Assembly: GCF_004570385.1 (NCBI RefSeq)
Contig: NZ_SPQL01000005.1
Coordinates: 62,001-126,000, forward strand
Direction of reading: 5' to 3'
Source: Blastococcus sp. CT_GayMR19
Lineage (GTDB): Bacteria > Actinomycetota > Actinomycetes > Mycobacteriales > Geodermatophilaceae
Length of the DNA stretch: 64,000 nucleotides
The notes under the pieces: generated by a model
Told to the model about the DNA's origin: nothing
The model's database searches: none
Seen by the model: the letters and a program-made list of their open reading frames with translations, nothing else
Part shown: positions 25,887-35,458 of the stretch, piece after piece
Position numbering within the stretch: the stretch's first letter is position 1
Layout: each line of letters starts with the position of its first letter
Translations under genes and position numbers: made by a program

Positions 25887-25967
25887 GTGAGCGAGCTTGC
25901 GAGCGAACCGATGAGCACAGCAGCACCGCGAACGCGGCCGACGAGCGCCAGCGAGGAGAGCAAGTGA
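25887..25967 (+). repeat. 26-codon junction cassette (MIRU-like), copy A, before icd
   Basis: GTGAGC opens an in-frame run of 26 codons ([13 protein letters not shown], then [13 protein letters not shown]) that ends in TGA overlapping the icd start as GTGA. The unit carries the icd Shine-Dalgarno (GAGGAG, 5 bases before GTG 25964). By eye 74 of 81 bases match the copy at 54084-54164. Confidence 0.85.
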
Positions 25968-27178
25968 GCAAGATCAAGGTCGAGGGCACCGTCGTCGAGC
26001 TCGACGGCGACGAGATGACCCGGATCATCTGGCAGTTCATCAAGGACCAGTTGATCCTCCCGTACCTCGACGTCAACCTCGAGTACTACGACCTGGGCAT
26101 CGAGCACCGGGACGCCACCGACGACCAGGTGACGGTCGACGCCGCCAACGCCATCAAGCAGCACGGCGTCGGCGTCAAGTGCGCCACGATCACGCCGGAC
26201 GAGGCGCGGGTCGAGGAGTTCGGCCTGAAGAAGATGTGGCGCTCGCCCAACGGGACGATCCGCAACATCCTCGGCGGCGTCATCTTCCGCGAGCCGATCA
26301 TCATGCAGAACGTGCCGCGGCTCGTGCCGGGCTGGACGAAGCCGATCATCGTCGGCCGCCACGCCTTCGGTGACCAGTACCGCGCGACCGACTTCCGGTT
26401 CCCCTCCGCGGGCACCCTGACGGTGACGTTCACGCCGTCCGACGGCTCCGAGCCGATCGAGCACGAGGTCTTCCAGGCGCCCGGTGCCGGCATCTCGCTG
26501 TCCATGTACAACCTGGACCAGTCGATCCGCGACTTCGCCCAGGCGTCGCTGAACTACGGCCTGGACCGCGGCTACCCGGTCTACCTGTCCACGAAGAACA
26601 CGATCCTCAAGGCCTACGACGGCCGCTTCAAGGACATCTTCGAAGAGGTCTTCGAGGCCGAGTTCAAGGACAAGTTCGACGCGGCCGGCATCACCTACGA
26701 GCACCGGCTGATCGACGACATGGTCGCCGCCTCGCTCAAGTGGGAGGGCGGCTACGTCTGGGCATGCAAGAACTACGACGGTGACGTGCAGTCCGACACC
26801 GTTGCGCAGGGGTTCGGCTCGCTGGGCCTGATGACGTCGGTGCTCGCGACCCCGGACGGCAAGACCGTCGAGGCCGAGGCCGCCCACGGCACGGTCACCC
26901 GCCACTTCCGGCAGCACCAGCAGGGCAAGGAGACGTCGACCAACCCGATCGCGTCGATCTTCGCCTGGACGCGGGGCCTGGCCCACCGCGGCAAGCTCGA
27001 CGGCACCCCCGAGGTGACGAAGTTCGCCGAGACCCTCGAGAAGGTCTGCATCGACACCGTCGAGGGCGGTCAGATGACCAAGGACCTCGCGCTGCTCATC
27101 TCCAAGGACAGTCCGTGGCTCACCACCCAGGACTTCCTGGCGGCCATCGACACCAACCTCCAGAAGGCCATGGCCTGA
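25964..27178 (+). CDS. icd: NADP-dependent isocitrate dehydrogenase (homodimeric type)
   Basis: A 404-residue isocitrate dehydrogenase of the eukaryote-like homodimeric class. Metal and substrate residues are visible: [10 protein letters not shown] near the N-terminus, SPNGTIRN with the substrate Ser, [22 protein letters not shown] for the metal Asp, and [13 protein letters not shown] in the NADP region. It produces 2-oxoglutarate and NADPH. The GTG start overlaps the stop of a 26-codon cassette that also supplies its ribosome-binding site, so its translation is probably coupled to that short frame. Confidence 0.97.
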   Translation: MSKIKVEGTVVELDGDEMTRIIWQFIKDQLILPYLDVNLEYYDLGIEHRDATDDQVTVDAANAIKQHGVGVKCATITPDEARVEEFGLKKMWRSPNGTIRNILGGVIFREPIIMQNVPRLVPGWTKPIIVGRHAFGDQYRATDFRFPSAGTLTVTFTPSDGSEPIEHEVFQAPGAGISLSMYNLDQSIRDFAQASLNYGLDRGYPVYLSTKNTILKAYDGRFKDIFEEVFEAEFKDKFDAAGITYEHRLIDDMVAASLKWEGGYVWACKNYDGDVQSDTVAQGFGSLGLMTSVLATPDGKTVEAEAAHGTVTRHFRQHQQGKETSTNPIASIFAWTRGLAHRGKLDGTPEVTKFAETLEKVCIDTVEGGQMTKDLALLISKDSPWLTTQDFLAAIDTNLQKAMA

Positions 27179-27197
27179 CGCACCCAGCGCCGCATGA

Positions 27198-27227
27198 CGG
27201 CCCCCTCGCCTACGGGTGAGGGGGCCG
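27198..27227 (+). terminator. Intrinsic terminator of icd with UACG loop
   Basis: CGGCCCCCTC (27198-27207) pairs with GAGGGGGCCG (27218-27227). Three further inner pairs close a C(UACG)G tetraloop of the stable UNCG type. Confidence 0.8.
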
Positions 27228-27261
27228 CTCGCGTTCGTGGCCGGGTGCCGACTCGGCCACG

Positions 27262-27311
27262 TTCGGGGAACAAGGCCCCCGGCAGGCCGGGTGGGGGCCA
27301 TGTTCGCCGAA
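27262..27311. repeat. Long imperfect inverted repeat upstream of the DUF559 gene
   Basis: 19-base arms (27262-27280 and 27293-27311), pairing at 17 of 19 positions, with a 12-base loop. The arms share TTCGG-GAACA-GGCCCCC. It lies in the leader of the DUF559 gene. Confidence 0.6.
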
Positions 27312-27368
27312 GTCGGTGCCTGTGGACGGCGGGAGCGCGCACAGCCCCTCGCTCGGCACGCTCCGGTG

Positions 27369-28274
27369 GTGTCCACGGCTCACCGACCCGACGCCCTCCG
27401 AGGCGCCGTCTTCCGCAAGCGTGACGTCGTGGAGGCGGGCCTGCTGACGGCCGACGCCCTGCGCAGCAGAGCCTGGCGCCGTCTGTACCGCGGCGTCTAC
27501 GCGGATGCCGACCTGCCGGAATCATTCGGCCTCCGGATCCGGGGAGCCGGCCTCCTGATGCCGCCGGCCGGCGTGTTCAGCGGAAGGACGGCGGTCTATC
27601 TCCACGGGGCGACGGAGCTGGTCGAAGACCGGACGCCGGTGGAGGTCTCGGTGCCGCCAGGAGTCCGCTTCGGTCCTGTCGCGGGACTGCGGATCCGGCA
27701 GGTGGCGCTGCCGTCCGCAGACGTCGTCGCTGTCATGCGCACGCTGCGGGCCACCTCGACGCTGCGGACCGCGCTGGACATCGCCCGCGTCGAGCCACTG
27801 CTCGACGCCGTCCCGGTGCTGGACGTGCTGCTCGCTCGTGCCGTCGTGGGCCGGAGCGAGCTTCGGGACGCCGTCGGGGGGCTTGGCGCGGCACGCGGCG
27901 CACGACGGGCGCAGCAGGCTGTCGCACTGGCCGACCCCCGAGCGGAGTCGCAGCCGGAATCTCGACTACGCGTAGTGCTGGCGCTGGCCGGGCTCTCGCC
28001 CATCCCGCAGTTCGTGGTGCGCGGCGCGACCGGCGGCTTCGTCGCGCGGGTGGATCTCGCGTTCCCGGACCACCGGGTGGCCGTCGAGTACGACGGTGCG
28101 TGGCACGCGGAGCCCGGTCAGTTCGCGAAGGACCGGCGTCGGCTCAACGCCCTGGTCGCCGTCGGGTGGACGGTCCTGCACGTCACCGCCGCCGACCTGC
28201 GTGACCCGGGCGCGTTGATCGCCCGCATCCGAGCTCTGCTCGCCGCGCCCAACTTCGGGGGAGTCGGGCTCTGA
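27369..28274 (+). CDS. DUF559/AbiEi-like protein with endonuclease-like C-terminus
   Basis: A 301-residue protein. The N-terminus (about 5-45, LRGAVFRKRDVVEAGLLTAD) looks like the winged-helix of AbiEi-type antitoxins. The C-terminus (about 200-300) is a DUF559/Vsr-like PD-(D/E)XK fold with VDLAFPDHRVAVEYDG. Such proteins are very common as orphans in actinobacteria and have no proven role; there is no toxin partner next to it. The frame is open to 27216, but the GTG at 27369 (or 27366) is preferred because a long hairpin lies upstream. Confidence 0.8.
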   Translation: MSTAHRPDALRGAVFRKRDVVEAGLLTADALRSRAWRRLYRGVYADADLPESFGLRIRGAGLLMPPAGVFSGRTAVYLHGATELVEDRTPVEVSVPPGVRFGPVAGLRIRQVALPSADVVAVMRTLRATSTLRTALDIARVEPLLDAVPVLDVLLARAVVGRSELRDAVGGLGAARGARRAQQAVALADPRAESQPESRLRVVLALAGLSPIPQFVVRGATGGFVARVDLAFPDHRVAVEYDGAWHAEPGQFAKDRRRLNALVAVGWTVLHVTAADLRDPGALIARIRALLAAPNFGGVGL

Positions 28275-28305
28275 AGCGCCGATCTGCGCCCGACTTCCCC
28301 GAAGT
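28252..28305. terminator. Bidirectional terminator between DUF559 and CAP genes
   Basis: 18-bp inverted repeat with one mismatch (28252-28269 with 28288-28305; arm ACTTCGGGG-AGTCGGGC) and an 18-base loop. The left arm overlaps the last codons of the DUF559 gene. Confidence 0.7.
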
Positions 28306-28320
28306 CAGCGGGCGGAGGCC

Positions 28321-29115
28321 TCAGTTGCCGAAGAGCTGGGTCCACCAGGGGCCGGCCGGGCCCTCGGCGACGCCCACCCCGAGCGCGCGCAGGCCGCAGT
28401 CGAGGATGTTCGCCCGGTGTCCGGTGCTGTTCATCCAGGCGGCCATCACGGCCGCCGGGTCCGGCTCCCCGTAGGCGATGTTCTCCGCCCGCGCGTTGGT
28501 CTGGGCGGCCGCTTCCGCGCGCTCGAACGGATCGAGGCCGTCGGGGTTCACGTGGTCGAAGAAGGCCCGGTCGCGCATGTCGGCGCTGTGCGCCCGGGCG
28601 ACCGTCGCCAGCCCTTCGTCGTGGATCAGCGGGGCGCAGCCGACGTCGGCGCGAGCCGTATTGACCAGGGCCAGCACCTCCGCCTCGGTGTCGGCTGCGG
28701 AGGCGCCGGCCGAGGCGGCCATCGGAGCCGGGGCAGCGCTCGCGGGCGCGTCCGGGGCGGCGGCGGACGCGACCGGCACCTCGGCCGGGGCGGCGTCGGC
28801 CGGCTCGGTCGCGGGCGGCACGGCGGACGCCGACGACGGCGTGGGGACGCCGTCGCGACCCATGACGACCGCCGAGGAGTCGCCGGCGTACCGGGCGGCA
28901 GCGGACGACGAGGAGTCCAGCTGCGGCGACGTCGGGGATCCCGACGACACCACGGGGATCGCGAGGACGAACCCCGTCACCATGGTGCTGAGCGCCGTGC
29001 CCAGGGCGAGGCGGCCACCGTGCCGGCCGGCGGAGCGACGGCCGCGGTGGACGCCACGGCTCAGCGCGCCGGACAGCCGGGCGGAGAGCGGGGGAGCCGC
29101 AGGGCGATGGTGCAC
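28321..29115 (-). CDS. Secreted CAP-domain protein (YkwD/SCP family)
   Basis: A 264-residue exported protein. A basic N-terminus precedes a signal or anchor helix (about 38-56, LALGTALSTMVTGFVLAI), then an Ala/Pro/Ser-rich linker (about 60-138), then a CAP domain (about 140-264) with ARAHSADM, FFDHVNPDG, AENIAYG and MNSTGHRANIL, the conserved His/Glu cavity of the family. Bacterial CAP proteins are extracellular and poorly understood. GTG 29115 has GAGG 8 bases upstream. Confidence 0.9.
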   Translation of the reverse strand: MHHRPAAPPLSARLSGALSRGVHRGRRSAGRHGGRLALGTALSTMVTGFVLAIPVVSSGSPTSPQLDSSSSAAARYAGDSSAVVMGRDGVPTPSSASAVPPATEPADAAPAEVPVASAAAPDAPASAAPAPMAASAGASAADTEAEVLALVNTARADVGCAPLIHDEGLATVARAHSADMRDRAFFDHVNPDGLDPFERAEAAAQTNARAENIAYGEPDPAAVMAAWMNSTGHRANILDCGLRALGVGVAEGPAGPWWTQLFGN

Positions 29116-29298
29116 GGGACAACCTCACGTGAGCGTCGATCTCAAATTGTTACCGATCGAGACTAACCGTGCGTGCTCCGTCACGATCAGTCAAGGGGGT
29201 GAACGTCACAATGTCCGGCCGCCCTGCTCCGCCGGCGCGCGACCAGGCACCATGGACCACGTCCGTTCCGCCCGAACACCCCGAGGAGCACGCCGCCG

Positions 29299-30636
29299 GT
29301 GAGCGATGTCTGGCTCAGCATCGTCATGGTCATCGCCTTCGTGCTGATCGGCGGCGTCTTCTCCGGCGCCGAGATCGCCCTGGTGTCCCTCCGCGAGTCC
29401 CAGGTCCGCGGGATGGCCGAGAGCGGCGGACGGCGGGGCAAGGCGGTCCAGCGGCTGCTGAGCGACCCCAACCGCTTCCTGGCCGCCGTCCAGGTCGGCG
29501 TCACGCTGGCCGGGTTCTTCTCGGCGGCCTTCGGTGCCAGCACCCTGTCGCGTCCGCTGGCCGGGTGGCTCGAGGGCAGGGGCCTGTCCACGGGTCTCTC
29601 CGGCACCGTGGCGCTCGTGCTCGTGACGATCGCGATCAGCTACCTGTCCCTGGTGGCCGGCGAGCTGACGCCCAAGCGGCTGGCGCTGCAGCGCGCCGAG
29701 GGCTTCTCGCTCCTCGTCGCGGCACCGCTCAACACGATCGCGACGCTGTCGCGTCCGGTCATCTGGCTCCTCTCGAAGTCGACCGACGTGCTCGTCCGGC
29801 TCCTCGGCGGCGATCCCAAGATGAGCGGCGAGTCGATCAGCCAGGAGGAGCTCCGCGACCTGGTGGCGGCGCACGAGTCGCTGAGCAGTGACGAGCGGCG
29901 GCTCATCGACGAGGTCTTCCGCGCCGGCGAGCGCGAGGTGCGGGAGGTCATGACGCCCCGCACGGAGGTCGCCTTCCTGGACGCGTCGACGACGGCCAGC
30001 CGGGCGGCCAAGCAGGTCGCCGACTCCAACTGGTCGCGCTTCCCGGTCGTCGGCCGGGACGAGGACGACGTCGTGGGGTTCGTGCACGTCCGCGACCTGT
30101 TCCTGCCCAACCATCCGGCGGGCCGCGCCGCGACCGTCGGTGACCTCTCGCGCGAGGTGAAGCGCCTGCCCGGGACGGCGCGGGTGCTGAGCGCCCTCTC
30201 CGAGATGCGCCGGGGCAGTCAGCACCTCGCGATCGTCGTCGACGAGTACGGCGGCACCGACGGCATCGTCACCCTCGAGGACCTGATCGAGGAGGTCATC
30301 GGGGAGATCTACGACGAGTACGACGAGGAGGTCGAGGCCGAGGGCAAGCAGGCACCCGACGGGCCGCGCGAGGTCGACGGGCTGCTGAACCTCGACGACT
30401 TCACCGAGGCGACCGGCCTGGAGCTGCCCGAGGGGCCCTACGAGACGGTCGCCGGGTACGTGCTCGCCGAACTCGGCCGGCTGCCTGAGGCGGGTGACGC
30501 GATCGAGGTGCAGGGCCGCCGGGTCACCGTGCTGGAGCTCGACGGCCGGCGGATCGCCCGCCTGCGGGTCGACCCGCCCCCGGCCGCCGACCACGACGGC
30601 GAGGACGCCGGCACCGAGGTGACCACTCCGAGCTGA
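29299..30636 (+). CDS. CNNM/CorC-family transporter (hemolysin-like, DUF21-CBS)
   Basis: A 445-residue membrane protein. The DUF21/CNNM membrane domain (about 1-190, three to four helices, with GVFSGAEIALVS and GELTPKRLAL), a CBS-domain pair (about 205-330, with EVMTPRTEV and VDEYGGTDGIVTLEDLIEEVIGE split over its loops) and a C-terminal CorC_HlyC domain (about 350-430) are in the standard order. Bacterial relatives export Mg2+ or Co2+; the old name hemolysin is misleading. GTG 29299 is the start. It is convergent with galE, 3 bases between stops. Confidence 0.93.
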   Translation: MSDVWLSIVMVIAFVLIGGVFSGAEIALVSLRESQVRGMAESGGRRGKAVQRLLSDPNRFLAAVQVGVTLAGFFSAAFGASTLSRPLAGWLEGRGLSTGLSGTVALVLVTIAISYLSLVAGELTPKRLALQRAEGFSLLVAAPLNTIATLSRPVIWLLSKSTDVLVRLLGGDPKMSGESISQEELRDLVAAHESLSSDERRLIDEVFRAGEREVREVMTPRTEVAFLDASTTASRAAKQVADSNWSRFPVVGRDEDDVVGFVHVRDLFLPNHPAGRAATVGDLSREVKRLPGTARVLSALSEMRRGSQHLAIVVDEYGGTDGIVTLEDLIEEVIGEIYDEYDEEVEAEGKQAPDGPREVDGLLNLDDFTEATGLELPEGPYETVAGYVLAELGRLPEAGDAIEVQGRRVTVLELDGRRIARLRVDPPPAADHDGEDAGTEVTTPS

Positions 30637-30639
30637 CGG

Positions 30640-31596
30640 TCAGCCGCGGGCCTGCGCCACGTCCCAGGCGTCGCGGACGATCCCGGCCAGGTCCGTGTGC
30701 TTCGGCGTCCAGCCCAGCTCGGCCCGGATGCGGTCGCTCGAGGCGACCAGCTGCGCCGGGTCCCCGGCCCGCCGCTCGCCGACCACGACGGGCACCGGGT
30801 GCCCGGTCACCGCACGGACCGCGTCGACGACCTCCTGCACGGAGAAGCCGGTGCCGTTGCCCAGGTTGTAGATCCGGTGCTCGCCGGCGGCCGGTGCCGG
30901 CAGGGCGAGCAGGTGGGCGTCGGCGAGGTCCTCGACGTGCACGTAGTCGCGGATGCACGTGCCGTCGGGCGTGGGGTAGTCCTCGCCGAAGACGGTCAGC
31001 GACGCGCGCTGCCCCGAGGCGACCTGCAGGGCGAGCGGGATGAGGTGGGTCTCGGTCGCGTGCCGCTCGCCGAGCCCGAAGGCGGCCCCCGCGACGTTGA
31101 AGTACCGCAGGCTGACGGCGGCGAACCCGTGGGCCACCGCGTACGAGGTGAGCATGTGGTCGACGGCCAGCTTGGACGCGCCGTAGGTGTTGGTCGGCCG
31201 GGTCGGGGCGTCCTCCCGGATGGGCACCGACTCCGGCTCGCCGTAGGTGGCCGCGGTCGAGGAGAAGACGATCCGCCGGCAGTCCGCCGCACGCATCGCC
31301 TCCAGCAGCGCCAGCGACCCGCCCACGTTGGTGTGCCAGTAGTCCTCCGGCTGCTGCTGCGAGACGCCGACCAGGCTCTTGGCCGCGAAGTGCAGCACCG
31401 CCTCCGGCCGGACGTCGGCGAGCACCGGCCCCGAGTCGTGCAGCGACACCTGCGCCAGCGTCGCGCCGGCGGGGACGGCGTCGGCGTGGCCGGTCGAGAG
31501 GTCGTCGAGCACCGTCACCTCGTGGCCGCCGGCCAGCAGGGCGGCCGTGACTACGCTGCCGATGTAGCCGGCTCCACCGGCGACGAGTACGCGCAT
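30640..31596 (-). CDS. galE: UDP-glucose 4-epimerase
   Basis: A 318-residue short-chain dehydrogenase-type epimerase interconverting UDP-glucose and UDP-galactose for wall polysaccharide synthesis. NAD loop GGAGYIGS (7-14), catalytic Ser-Tyr-Lys as SSTAATYG and YGASK, and RYFNVAGA and GDYP-like GEDYPTPDGTCIRDYVHV are all family-typical. ATG 31596 follows a TAGGGT box by 6 bases, so the transcript is probably leaderless. It is divergent from the aminotransferase gene. Confidence 0.95.
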   Translation of the reverse strand: MRVLVAGGAGYIGSVVTAALLAGGHEVTVLDDLSTGHADAVPAGATLAQVSLHDSGPVLADVRPEAVLHFAAKSLVGVSQQQPEDYWHTNVGGSLALLEAMRAADCRRIVFSSTAATYGEPESVPIREDAPTRPTNTYGASKLAVDHMLTSYAVAHGFAAVSLRYFNVAGAAFGLGERHATETHLIPLALQVASGQRASLTVFGEDYPTPDGTCIRDYVHVEDLADAHLLALPAPAAGEHRIYNLGNGTGFSVQEVVDAVRAVTGHPVPVVVGERRAGDPAQLVASSDRIRAELGWTPKHTDLAGIVRDAWDVAQARG

Positions 31597-31602
31597 GCGC
31601 CC

Positions 31603-31608
31603 ACCCTA
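31603..31608 (-). promoter_or_regulatory. galE: -10 box TAGGGT of galE
   Basis: On the minus strand TAGGGT, 6 bases, then ATG 31596. Same layout as purN. Confidence 0.5.
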
Positions 31609-31645
31609 GAGACGGGTGGCGGACGCCCTGCCAGGAGGAGATGTC

Positions 31646-32761
31646 GTGGTCACCGCGCGCCCGGCCGTCGAGGGGCTCCCGGCCTACCGCCCCGGGCGCA
31701 ACCCCGCCGACCTCGCCCGGGAGATCGGCGTCGACCGCGCGGTGAAGCTGGCCAGCAACGAGGTCGCCTTCCCGCCGCTGTCCGCCGTCGTGGCGGCGGT
31801 CGCCGCGGCGGCCGGGGAGACGAACCGCTACCCCGACAACGGCGCCGTCGTCCTCACCGCGGCGCTGGCCGAGCGGTACGGCGTCGATCCCGAGCAGGTG
31901 GCCACCGGCTGCGGCGCGGTGACACTGTGCCAGGAGCTCGCGCAGGCCTACAACGACCCGGGGACGAGCCTCGCGTTCGCCTGGCGCTCGTTCGAGATGT
32001 ACCCGTTGCTGGCCCGTGTGGCCGGGGCCCGGGCCGTCCAGGTGCCGCTCACCCCCGGCCGGCCGGGCGGCCCCGCCGACACCCACGACCTGCCCGCGCT
32101 GGCCGCGGCGATCGACGAGTCCACCCGCCTGGTGCTCGTGTGCAACCCGAACAACCCCACGGGGACGGCGGTCCGGCGCGGCGAGCTCGTGGACTTCCTC
32201 GACGCCGTCCCCGCCGACACACTCGTCGTCCTCGACGAGGCCTATCGGGAGTTCGTCACCGACCCCGATGTGCCGGACGGGATCGAGCTGATGCGCGGCC
32301 GGCCGAACGTCGCCGTCCTCCGCACGTTCTCCAAGGCCTGGGGGCTGGCCGGCCTCCGGGTCGGCTACCTCCTCGCCGAGGACCCGGCCGTCGCCGCCGC
32401 CGTGCGCAAGACGCACGTGCCCTTCAGCGTCTCCACGCTGGCCCAGGCCGCCGCGGTCGCGGCGCTGGCCAGCGAGGACGAGGTGCGGTCCCGCTGTGCC
32501 GCCGTCGTCGCCGAGCGCGAGCGGCTGACCGGGGCCCTGCGGGAGCGCGGACTCGACGTCGCCGACAGCCAGGCCAACTTCGTCTGGCTGCCGGTGGGGG
32601 AGCAGGCAGCGCCGCTGGCCGCGGCGCTGGAGGCCCGCGCCGTCATCACCCGGCCCTTCGCCGGTGAGGGCATCCGGGTGACCGTCGGCACCCCCGAGGA
32701 GGACGACGTCTTCCTCGCCGCGCTCGACGACGCGCGGCGGGACGCCGACCTGCGGGGATGA
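31646..32761 (+). CDS. HisC/Pat-type aminotransferase
   Basis: A 371-residue class I/II PLP aminotransferase of the histidinol-phosphate/aromatic group. PLP-site features: YPDNG near residue 60, CNPNNPTGT, DEAYREF, the Schiff-base Lys in TFSKAWGLAGLRVGY, and the C-terminal Arg in GIRVTVGT. HisC and the aromatic aminotransferase Pat are hard to separate by sequence; with no his genes here, Pat is at least as likely, and it would use prephenate- or phenylpyruvate-derived substrates. GTG 31646 has GAGGAG 5 bases upstream; the longer frame to 31616 is less likely. Confidence 0.9.
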   Translation: MVTARPAVEGLPAYRPGRNPADLAREIGVDRAVKLASNEVAFPPLSAVVAAVAAAAGETNRYPDNGAVVLTAALAERYGVDPEQVATGCGAVTLCQELAQAYNDPGTSLAFAWRSFEMYPLLARVAGARAVQVPLTPGRPGGPADTHDLPALAAAIDESTRLVLVCNPNNPTGTAVRRGELVDFLDAVPADTLVVLDEAYREFVTDPDVPDGIELMRGRPNVAVLRTFSKAWGLAGLRVGYLLAEDPAVAAAVRKTHVPFSVSTLAQAAAVAALASEDEVRSRCAAVVAERERLTGALRERGLDVADSQANFVWLPVGEQAAPLAAALEARAVITRPFAGEGIRVTVGTPEEDDVFLAALDDARRDADLRG

Positions 32762-34392
<1,631 letters not shown>

Positions 34393-34450
34393 CCTGCGCG
34401 GAGAGGCCCACGGCCGAGCGCGCCCGGCGCCGAGGCACCAGACTCGGGCG

Positions 34451-35458
34451 GTGAGTTCCGCCGCCCCCGAGCCGATCCGGCGCCCCGCCGGCCGGAAGCC
34501 GTGGTGGAACCGCGCCTACGCGCGGGTCGAGGACCTCATCGCCGCCCAGCGCCGCCGGTACCGCTGGTTCGACCACCTCGCCCGCGCCGGAGGCCGCTAC
34601 CAGCGGACCCAGGGCGACCTCATGGCGGCCGGCGTCACGTACTTCGCCTTCCTCGCGCTCTTCCCGGTGCTGCTGCTGGCCGCCTCGATCATCGGCCTGG
34701 TGCTGGCGGGCAACGAGCTGCTGCAGCAGGAGCTCTTCGCCGCCATCCGGGACACCTTCCCCGGCACGATCGGCCGGACGCTGGTCCGGCAACTGAGGGA
34801 TGCGATCGACGGCGCCCACTTCATCGGGCTCATCGCGCTGGCGGGGTTCCTCTACGCCGGTCTCCGGACCATGGACAAGCTCCGCGTGGGCATGGAGCGG
34901 ATCTGGAAGGGCTACGTCGACGAGCCCGACGTCCTCCGGGACAACGCGCAGGACCTGCTGGCACTGGTCGCGCTCGGCGCCGTCGGGCTGGCGAGCCTGG
35001 GCCTCACCGGCGGGGTCACGCAGGCGACGTCGTGGGTGCTGGACCTGGTCGGCGTGGCCGACCAACCCGGGTACGAGGTGCTCACCCGGGTCCTCGGGAT
35101 CGCGCTGGCGGTCGCCGCCGACACGGTCGTGTTCCTCTGGTTGCTCCGGGTGGTCCCCTCGGTCTCGCACCCGCTGCGGCTGCTGCTGCCGGGGGCGCTG
35201 TTCGGCGCGGCGGGCATCGAGGTGCTCAAGCTGATCGGCGGGTACTACCTGTCGCTGATCAACGACAGCGTGACCGCGACGGCGTTCGGTGGCGCCGTCG
35301 GCCTGCTGGTGTGGATCAACCTGGTCGCCCGGTTCGCCTTCTTCACGGCCTCCTGGACGTCGACCCTCCGGCGGATCGAGGCCGTGTCGCCCCCGCGGCT
35401 GGAGGGAGCACCGGTCGCACCGCCCGACGCCGTCCCAGCACCGTCGCGGCCACGATGA
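34451..35458 (+). CDS. YihY/virulence factor BrkB-family membrane protein
   Basis: A 335-residue protein with a basic N-terminus and about six transmembrane helices between about 55 and 310. YihY-family stretches GDLMAAGVTYFAFLALFPVLL, YAGLRTMDKLRVGMERIW and LLPGALFGAAGIEVLK are present. Family function is unknown; it was wrongly called ribonuclease BN. GTG 34451 follows a CAGACT box by 6 bases. The last 116 bases overlap the end of the convergent D,D-carboxypeptidase gene. Confidence 0.9.
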   Translation: MSSAAPEPIRRPAGRKPWWNRAYARVEDLIAAQRRRYRWFDHLARAGGRYQRTQGDLMAAGVTYFAFLALFPVLLLAASIIGLVLAGNELLQQELFAAIRDTFPGTIGRTLVRQLRDAIDGAHFIGLIALAGFLYAGLRTMDKLRVGMERIWKGYVDEPDVLRDNAQDLLALVALGAVGLASLGLTGGVTQATSWVLDLVGVADQPGYEVLTRVLGIALAVAADTVVFLWLLRVVPSVSHPLRLLLPGALFGAAGIEVLKLIGGYYLSLINDSVTATAFGGAVGLLVWINLVARFAFFTASWTSTLRRIEAVSPPRLEGAPVAPPDAVPAPSRPR

